A stretch of 64,000 nt of DNA from Punica granatum (Eukaryota; Streptophyta; Magnoliopsida; Myrtales; Lythraceae), in contig NC_045130.1 of NCBI RefSeq assembly GCF_007655135.1, positions 124,001 to 188,000 of the forward strand, written 5' to 3'. Positions 57,463-64,000 of this stretch are shown here, piece by piece (position 1 is the first letter of the stretch; each line of letters begins with the position of its first letter). Both the position numbers and the translations under genes were made by a program. The notes beneath the pieces were generated by a model, which saw only the letters and a program-made list of their open reading frames with translations, was not told the origin of the DNA and searched no databases.

Positions 57463-57605
57463 GGATGGATAGAAGCAACAAAAAGGATCGATTGAACTGA
57501 ACAGGGGAACTCACAGGGTGTTTCAGAAGCAAGAGAAGTCGGGTCCTTTAACCCAGGTCGTCTGGTGGGTTTAGCTTTCAACTTCTTGGAAGGACCGCCA
57601 CCCAT
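55839..57605 (-). CDS. CBL: Calcineurin B-like (CBL) calcium sensor
   Basis: Seven exons on the minus strand: 57605-57515, 57047-56965, 56800-56741, 56659-56551, 56434-56382, 56135-56055 and 55955-55843 (or reading through to a stop at 55841-55839). The product is about 197-200 aa, near the usual 213 or so. CBLs bind calcium and recruit CIPK kinases to membranes. The N terminus [12 protein letters not shown] fits an N-myristoylation signal (Gly2, Ser6) as in CBL4/SOS3, but the palmitoylated Cys3 of CBL1/4/9 is Gly. The atypical EF1 contains [17 protein letters not shown]2 has [13 protein letters not shown] (84-96). EF3 ([17 protein letters not shown]) is degenerate. EF4 has [13 protein letters not shown] (165-177). 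Intron phases follow the CBL pattern. The C-terminal FPSF motif phosphorylated by CIPKs is missing from the model. Closest group by eye: CBL4/5/8. Confidence 0.88.
56207..56368. repeat. Perfect 81-bp tandem duplication in CBL intron 5
   Basis: TCATTTTCTGCTTTCTCATC starts at 56207 and again at 56288. The full 81-bp unit, ending AAAAGGAAGAA, is repeated without visible mismatch, so the event is recent or an assembly artefact. It lies between exons 5 and 6 and does not touch splice sites. Confidence 0.95.
57426..57473. repeat. GATA microsatellite in CBL intron 1 / 5' region
   Basis: About ten GATA/GATG units, just downstream (minus sense) of exon 1. Confidence 0.9.
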
Positions 57606-58739
57606 TTGACCCCCTCCCTCCCCAAAACACGACACAACAATGCAACACAACACAACACAGCTGATCAATCGACGATGAACTTCACTTCTTCCACCAACTA
57701 CCAATTGAATTAGGGAGTCCGTCCGTCTTCCTGCTCGTCGATCTCCTCCATCGAACTCGCAGCAGCAGCAACAAAGTGAAACTGCCTGTCAGCCACCCAC
57801 CAAATTCACCAATACCATATCATACACAAAGAGCACCACAGAGAGAGAGAGAGAGAGAGATGGGAAGACAAGCAGAACTCGCATTTCAGCTCTGTATATG
57901 TATACTTGTATATATATCAACCTGATCGAGCAGGGAATAACAAGAACACTGGCTGGATGAGAATGACGTCGAAGCAATACAAAGCCCGCTATCTCGATCT
58001 ATAGAAAAAAGTCAACGGCGATGGCATGGATCGGAGAGAGGGGCAGGGGAAGCCTCAACTCAGGTCTGACTTCTATCCTGTCCTGTCCTATCCTGTGCTG
58101 TGCTCGCTACGGCTCCGCTACGGGGATTCTCTTCTCCCCTTTAGTTTTTTTTTCCCCCATTTATTATATATATATACCAGCCGAGAAAAATAATACGCAA
58201 AAAACAAAAAACTTAGAGAAAATAAAAAATTTCGATAAAAATGAGAGAAAAATCAAAGTATAAATTTAATCAACTTACTTACATCTAGAGAGGGGCATAG
58301 TCTCGAGACCTCGCATCTAGTTGTAGTCGTATTCTTTAAGAGCTGAATAAGTTTTTATTTATGTGTGTGAGAACTCATATTTATAACTATCATACAAAAT
58401 ATAGATAAATATAATTTGATTTCTTTTCTCTTTTTCGGTGAACAAATTTGATTTTTTTTAAATGTAATTTACATATATCTATAAATATTATCTAATATAT
58501 TTTTAAAAATATATATCTACAAAAACATATAATTCATATATATTTTTCTTACTTATACTAAAAGTTGTCTACATAACCATATATTAACATAATTTATATT
58601 ATGTATGAATATATGCTAATATATATACTTATTTGATGTTAACATTTATTTATGAAATATTAATTTTTTATTTTAAAAAATTCGAGATTATTAAATAATA
58701 TTTATACATATAAGAAATGTTCTCATTTATTTCAAAGGG
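57606..58739. other. Upstream region of the CBL gene and AT-rich spacer
   Basis: A CT run on the minus strand (57841-57861) lies about 240 bp upstream of the CBL start, within its probable leader or promoter. 58260-58739 is AT-rich with no gene. Confidence 0.5.
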
Positions 58740-58845
58740 TAAAATACACTCCTATCCCATGTGAAGCTCGCTAAGGGGCATGGTATCGACTTCCTTTAGC
58801 CCTAGATTGTTAGTCCTATTACACTTCCCTAGCCTCACCTACAAT

Positions 58846-58859
58846 TAGTATCAGAGCCT
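58846..58859 (+). promoter_or_regulatory. Caulimovirid primer-binding site for tRNA-Met
   Basis: TAGTATCAGAGCCT differs by one base from the TGGTATCAGAGCC complement of initiator tRNA-Met used by caulimovirids and many LTR elements. Just upstream is the non-coding leader. Confidence 0.65.
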
Positions 58860-58924
58860 AGTTGTTGTTTGCTGTTAGAACTACTGAAGGATTTCTTCCC
58901 TGATGCCCAAAGTTTCATCACCAT

Positions 58925-60626
58925 GACTACCTCTACTGAAATTCCCCAAAGTACTGATGTTACTCTTTCTATGAGAACTCCGTTCCAAAAGTCGTGGTCA
59001 TAAGCTGGATGGACTCTATGAGGTTACTTACCTCAGTGAGGACGACAAGATTTTCGTTATCGACCTTCCCCACATAACCCATACACCGCCTTCTCTAAAC
59101 TGACTGTTTTCTCCACTATAAGAAGCATTCGGCAACTTATACGCTAGTCTTCTCACCGCGTAAAGGAGTACGTTCAACCGATGAGGTTTGATCAACACCC
59201 AATCCAAGCCTCTGAGACTGAACAATTTGTAAATCTCCAGATCCCACCGGAGTTCCCTCTACAGTGGATTTCCCAAGGATACACTCACTTCCACTTCGGT
59301 GCAATCAGACTCGCCCACTAGTTACCATGGCAAGAAGAGTTTGCTCATTATTGCTCGAATGGCCTTACTAGACACCAGATTTTTGGAGTATCAATATGCT
59401 TGTATAGGAATGGTAGAAACTACCCTCAACATAGAGACAGTCTTTGTCACCCTTTTCCCCTTCTTCAACATGGCACTCTAGGATCCAAGGCTACTGACTA
59501 AAAGTCCAACTCTAGATCAGTAGAGCCCCTCAAGTTCAAAATTTTGTTGCAGCCACCTTGCACTATCAGATGGCCTACAGAGTCTAGAACTACGCGGCAG
59601 ATCTCTCCCTTCCAGGGTCTGAAGAGGCCCTTATGGTTTCGATGGACTCTATGAATGCACCTATGTGCGTTCACGTCCCCTATCAGATCTTTAGACAAGA
59701 TCTTGTCAACCTACTCCCAGACAAATGGGTTACCAACTATGAGCGTATGCACCGGAATGCTCAACCCATTTAGTCCTCGAAGCCCAAGTTTGGCCAAGAA
59801 ACAGATGGAAAGGTTGTGATCACCTTTGACCATAAACCTATCCAAAGCTCGGACCCATCTGCCCTTCCTACATTCCAGACGACGATGATGATGCAGCCAG
59901 AATAAGAAGCGCTGCGAGAGATAACCCAAGGACTCAGAAGCAGATGCCCCCAATCCACTCTTTCAGCAGCAACAAAAACCTAGCGTATTTCCAAGAACCT
60001 AAAGGAAAACATTATTACTTGGATGTCTCTGACTGTAGAGACTGTGATATCTATCACAAAAAAGAAGATAAAGCCTTCTTGCTTTGAGGAGGCCTTGATG
60101 AACATAGACTCCAAGCCAGATCCCCCGAAGTCAGATGCAGAGGTTTATCGACCAAGAAGAGGAAGGAGGTCATACGTTGCTATAAGTCCATCCTCAAATA
60201 GGTCAAAAGGTAGAAGTGAAAAGATCCCGAAGATATTTGGGAGTATCTCAAGGACATGGTACCACCTTCATTGTAAAGAATTTTATCAAGAGAATGGAGC
60301 AGAAAAGGCAGCTAGCTGAAGTTCCTCAAGCAGTCCCTGCCTGTATGTTCCATCCCGCTTCCCCCACATACGATCAACAGTTCCCTCGGTTGGGACAACT
60401 CACTGATGGCGAAGGGAGGCATACTTATGCCTTCAAAGTCCCGAATCTTATTGGTCGTGATGAAAAAGGAAATGCCCAGAATATCACTACTGGTGAAGTT
60501 GTACTTAACTGGCAGTCAGAGAACGCAGCAGCTCAAAACCGTGTCCTTTCATCCATCGAGACTCGTGTAGACCTTCTAGCAACCCAGGTCAGCCAAATGG
60601 ATAAGAAGGTGGATCGCCACCACTAG
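58925..60626 (+). pseudogene. Caulimovirid first coding region (movement-protein side, coiled coil)
   Basis: Fragments in different frames. The best open stretch (60216-60626) ends with a segment containing EVVLNWQSENAAAQNRVLSS followed by a heptad-like coiled coil, which resembles the corresponding segment of petuvirus/florendovirus polyproteins. Stops and shifts occur between 59050 and 60216, for example near 59320, 59480 and 59775. The movement-protein assignment of the upstream fragments is inferred from position. Confidence 0.5.
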
Positions 60627-60851
60627 GAGACCCGATCACTCCTCTGTGTACTCTGAAAAAGACTCAAGGAGATCCAGGATGCCCCTCATGTCTCCTACTT
60701 CCATAGTTATCTAGAAAGAAAGAAGGAAGATCTGCAAACTGCGTAACCAAATTGCGGCTCTTTCTAGAGTCCCTAAACCGACATCAGTCCCTTCGTCACT
60801 AACTTCAAATCTTTTCAATTTCTGGAAAGACCCTTTATATAAAGGTCTTCA

Positions 60852-62320
60852 TTGTTTTTCCCTTCAGCAAGAGAAGAACATAAGCCCTTTGGAGCTAGCC
60901 TTGTGGACCTGAGAAATAAGATCAGAGAAGTAGAGCATAAGAAGAAAGAAAAGAAGAAAGAAGTGCAAGAGGTGCCTCTTAGCGAGGTCCTTTATGCCTC
61001 TGCGCCTTATCCTGAAGAAGAAAAGACCAAGAAAGCCTTTATGGTTTCCTACAATGAGAACTCTATAAGCTCTTTCCTTAAGAAGGGCTATCAAGCTGAC
61101 TAGATGATTGTCTCCAGTAGAAGGCAAGGAGACCAGGATTTGTCTTACTCGGCTTAGGCAGAAGAAGAGGCTGAGACATCGGAAACTTCATCATGGGAAA
61201 CAAATGATCTAGAAGACTCATTTTCACTCTTGAACATGATAGGTAAAGGGCCAAGAGTTGAAGAGCTAGATGAAGATGTCCAATCTGAGGTCTCTAACCA
61301 ACAACAGACAAAATCAACATCACCTCCAAAGGGAAATATTGTCTTTACTCTAGATAATATCCTCTACTCAAAGTGGCTAAACAGACTCCATGAGTTCTTG
61401 GCCTACTTTTCTCAAGGAGCACTCGTCACACAGAATAACCATGACATTCTGGCTGACTTTGTGGCTCGATTTGTCGAGATACTCCGCAACTGGTGGACTA
61501 TCATGGGAGAAGCAGACAAGGTCTATTTTCTTTGTCAGAATCTCGCTGAAGCCATTAGGTTAATGCATGTGGCATTCATTAGGAACCCTGACGATCTTAA
61601 AGAGCTCAAATGAAAAGAGTTCATTGAAAGAAAATGTTGTTCCTACAAGAAGAAACACCTAGACGTCCATTTCAAGCACTTGGTCTACCTTTTCTACGAG
61701 CTCGGTGCGGATATCTCTACCAATCAAGCCTTCCTCTCCTCCATCCCAGTTCCTGAAGCATGGGCCACTGAAAGGGCTTTACAAACCAAGAGAAGAAGAG
61801 TCATCAACTGCACAGTCAATGAAATTCAGTAAGAAGTCCATATCGCTCTCATAGACATCTGCTGGAAAAAGCAGGCTCTTAGAGAGTACATTAAGGGAGA
61901 CAAAGCTATGTATCAAGCGTGCAAAAAACCAGAGCTATATATCAAATGCTCTTTACGATATAAAAGCTGCAGCTGGCCTACCAAGAAGAAAAATTATTAT
62001 AAGAAGTGGAAAATATCCAAGGCCAAGTCCTAAGGAGGAAGATGAGATTTGGATAGACATCTGCTGGAAAAAAGCAGGCTCTTAGAGAGTACATTAAGGG
62101 AGACAAAGCTATGTATCGAGCGTGCAAAAAACCAGAGCTATATATCAAATGCTCTTTACAATATAAAAGCTGCAGCTGGCCTACCAAGAAGAAAAATTAT
62201 TATAAGAAGTGGAAAATATCCAAGGCCAAGTCCTAAGGAGGAAGATGAGATTTGGATAGAAGTTTAAATCCTCCAGGTGCTACATCTGTAACCGGTCAGG
62301 CCACTTCGCGAAGAATTGTC
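60852..62320 (+). pseudogene. Caulimovirid capsid-type region with CCHC knuckle
   Basis: A Lys-rich helical segment (about 60900-61100) and acidic stretch lead to a region with YFSQGALVTQNNHDILADFV (61407) and SYKKKHLDVHFKHLVY-like text near 61640, as in caulimovirid capsid domains. The CCHC zinc knuckle (CYICNRSGHFAKNC) is at 62278-62319. In-frame stops occur near 61103, 61157, 61612 and 61830. The 202-bp duplication at 61851-62254 further disrupts it. Confidence 0.6.
61851..62254 (+). repeat. Tandem duplication, about 202-bp unit
   Basis: ATAGACATCTGCTGGAAAAA starts at 61851 and again at 62053. The copies differ by one inserted A and about two substitutions, so the duplication is much younger than the decay of the surrounding element. 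Confidence 0.9.
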
Positions 62321-62381
62321 TAAGTGCGCAAAGCGATGAATCAATCTGGTACAGTAGCTGGAAAGCACAACCAGCAGCTCA

Positions 62382-62759
62382 TTGGAAAAAGATAACGTAG
62401 AGTCTCTCTTCTCCTTAGATGAAGAAGCTAGACTCGCTTCAATTGTGGCATTGAAAGTTCTTACAGATTCTGACTCTGATTTCTCAAAGCCTGAGTTTGA
62501 TACCTGCTACATAGCAGCAGAGGTGACAAGGGAAGTAAACTTGGTGAACATAATCCCTGATGTTCTAATTTCCATTTATTCCTCGAAGTATGCAAAACCA
62601 ATCAAGGTTATTGCATTTTTGGATACTGGAGCCGCCTATACCATCATGAATCTAGAGGTTCTTCCCATAGAGTACTGGAAGACCCACACGAAGCATTTCA
62701 ATATTGCCTCCACTGAGGTATTCTCAACCCACCTCATCAGCAAGCCAATCAAGATCTAG
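62382..62759 (+). pseudogene. Caulimovirid aspartic protease region
   Basis: The catalytic motif Asp-Thr-Gly-Ala lies at 62622-62633 (FLDTGAAYTIMN), the usual retropepsin active site, with hydrophobic strands on either side. The frame stops at 62757-62759. It is part of the larger polyprotein, so the local Met is not a real start. Confidence 0.7.
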
Positions 62760-64000
62760 TTCTTTTCTAGATGTTCTCTCATCACCAAGGTATTAGGATC
62801 AACCTTGCCTAGGAAGGAAATTGTGGTTGGCTGGGACGTAATTACTCGGATGGCTAAGTTCAGGATGACGCTTGAAGGAGTCCGATTCAAGCAGTACTTT
62901 CAACCAGACTTGTAAACCACTCGACTCTTCATCGCATAACAAGCAGAAATCAAGCAATTGGTTGAAGGCCTTAAACAAAATTCGTGTGCGAACTCTCATC
63001 AAAAGTTCATCAAGATATGTCTTCATCAACTGTGGAAGAAAGAGCAGTTTTTTGTTAGACCGCCCTTTAAGAATAATGAGGATATCAATCCTACCAAGGC
63101 CAGCCATTTCGAAATGAATCTAGAGCACCAATAACTTTCCTCCTTCGAGTGCACAGAATTCCTGCAACAAGACCTTATCAAGCCCTTCAGTCCACCATGG
63201 GCGTGTGGAGCCTTTTACATCAACAAGAGATCGAAGCAGATTCGCGCAAGCTCAGGCTGGTCATCAACTACTAGCCGTTCAACCATTTTTTGCAAGATGA
63301 AAAGTTCTCATTGCCCAACAAGCAAGCCCTATTCACCAGCCTGTCCTAGGCAAAGTTCTCGAAGTTTGACCAGAAAGTCGACTTCTGGCAACTTGGAATT
63401 CAACCCGAAGACAGAGCCAAGATTGGGTTATGTGCTCCGAATGCCCATTACCAGTGGAAAGTCAAGTGATTTGGGCTTAAGACAACTCATTCACTATTCC
63501 AGAAAGCTATGTATCGAATCTTCAATCCTATCATGAACCAAGCCCTTGTGTGCATTGACGATATTATTCTGTTTAGCCCATCAAAAGAGGCTTATGTTTG
63601 GTTGCTCCAACAATTCTCAGATTTGGTATCCAATTAGGGTATCATGCTATATGGAAAAAAATATATATATTATTGGCCAAATGGAGATCCAATTCCTTGG
63701 TATGAAGCTTGCAGACAGCTAGTACCAACCGGGGCCTCATGTGGCTCAAGAGTTATTGAAATATCTTGAGGATTCCCTTACTAAGAAACAAATTCAACAG
63801 TTTCTTGGGACGGTGAATTATCTCAGAGACTTCCTTCCTAAGATCACAGAACTTACTCGCCTGCTTGAGAAAATGCTGAAAAAAAGATACCCCAGCATGG
63901 AGACCTTCTCAAACCAAGGCAATCCAGGAGCTCAATGCGCAACTTCAGTCCCTACTTCCTCTCCAAATTCCTTCTATAGGAAAACGTACACTCCAAACGG
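62760..64000 (+). pseudogene. Caulimovirid reverse transcriptase region, broken
   Basis: Recognisable family motifs in several frames: a VVGWDVITRMAKFRM-type stretch at 62823, a PPWACGAFYINKRS stretch near 63188, the polymerase active site as CIDDIILFS (63551-63577, Tyr of YxDD replaced by Cys), and QFLGTVNYLRDFLPKITEL at 63798 marking the connection toward RNase H. Stops and frameshifts (for example near 62913, 63131, 63270, 63535 and 63720) disable it. It continues past the window end. Confidence 0.75.

Larger units (their letters stand above)
58740..64000 (+). mobile_element. Decayed endogenous caulimovirid (pararetrovirus), incomplete at right edge
   Basis: The gene order on the plus strand fits a Petuvirus/Florendovirus-type plant pararetrovirus: tRNA-Met primer site, a first region with a coiled-coil segment, a capsid-type region with CCHC knuckle, aspartic protease, reverse transcriptase. 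There is no LTR. Reading frames are interrupted repeatedly by stops and shifts, and there is a ~202-bp internal duplication, so this is a dead genomic copy. The genus is inference. Confidence 0.75.

Noticed and set aside
58740..64000. Reading the region as an ordinary gypsy LTR retrotransposon
   Set aside because: No LTR on the left side, the primer site follows a non-LTR leader, and the coiled-coil and capsid-knuckle order resembles caulimovirids; not fully excluded because the right end is missing.

Overview
This is a repeat-rich, AT-rich stretch of a eudicot nuclear genome. The evidence is small GT-AG introns, plant-specific gene families (ALMT, CBL, SINAT, a DUF688-type protein), and plant retroelements (copia, gypsy, TRIM, an endogenous caulimovirid). 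I could not fix the species from sequence alone.

Genes I can support, left to right: a broken ATP-synthase-delta-like gene split by a 7.4 kb composite retroelement (2.05-10.07 kb); a six-exon ALMT anion channel gene (-, 10.6-12.8 kb); a three-exon 65-aa mitochondrial complex I subunit NDUFA3/B9 (+, 19.5-21.1 kb); a single-exon DUF688/At4g00950-like protein (-, 22.3-23.1 kb); a single-exon 973-aa exportin-2/CAS (-, 29.4-32.3 kb); a nuclear tRNA-Gln(CUG) (-, 37.8 kb); a three-exon SINA-type RING E3 ligase (+, 44.4-46.4 kb); and a CBL calcium sensor with seven clear exons (-, 55.8-57.6 kb). The NDUFA3 and CAS genes are near neighbours in Arabidopsis too (from memory At2g46540 and At2g46520), so 19-32 kb looks like a conserved gene block.

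Between the genes lie mobile elements: nested gypsy-type LTR elements (2.4-9.8 kb, outer 5-bp target duplication GTCTG); a decayed copia fragment (16.9-18.2 kb); a head-to-tail array of three miniature LTR retrotransposon units sharing four LTRs plus an inverted neighbour (25.2-26.9 kb); a nearly complete but inactivated copia element with equal 666-bp LTRs (48.5-53.9 kb); and a decayed endogenous caulimovirid that runs off the right edge (58.7-64.0 kb). Small DNA elements include a Mutator-type MITE with a perfect 9-bp target duplication (14.7 kb), a hAT-type MITE with a perfect 8-bp target duplication (36.0 kb), and foldback elements that share AT-rich arms but carry different, often GC-rich, cores (43.1 and 55.1 kb; a similar layout at 18.2 kb).

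The genes are unrelated housekeeping, transport and signalling functions, not a pathway or operon. The most unusual structures are the shared-LTR TRIM array, the foldback family with exchangeable cores, the split ATP-synthase-delta-like gene, a GC-AG intron in the ALMT gene, and a CBL gene whose model lacks the usual C-terminal FPSF tail.
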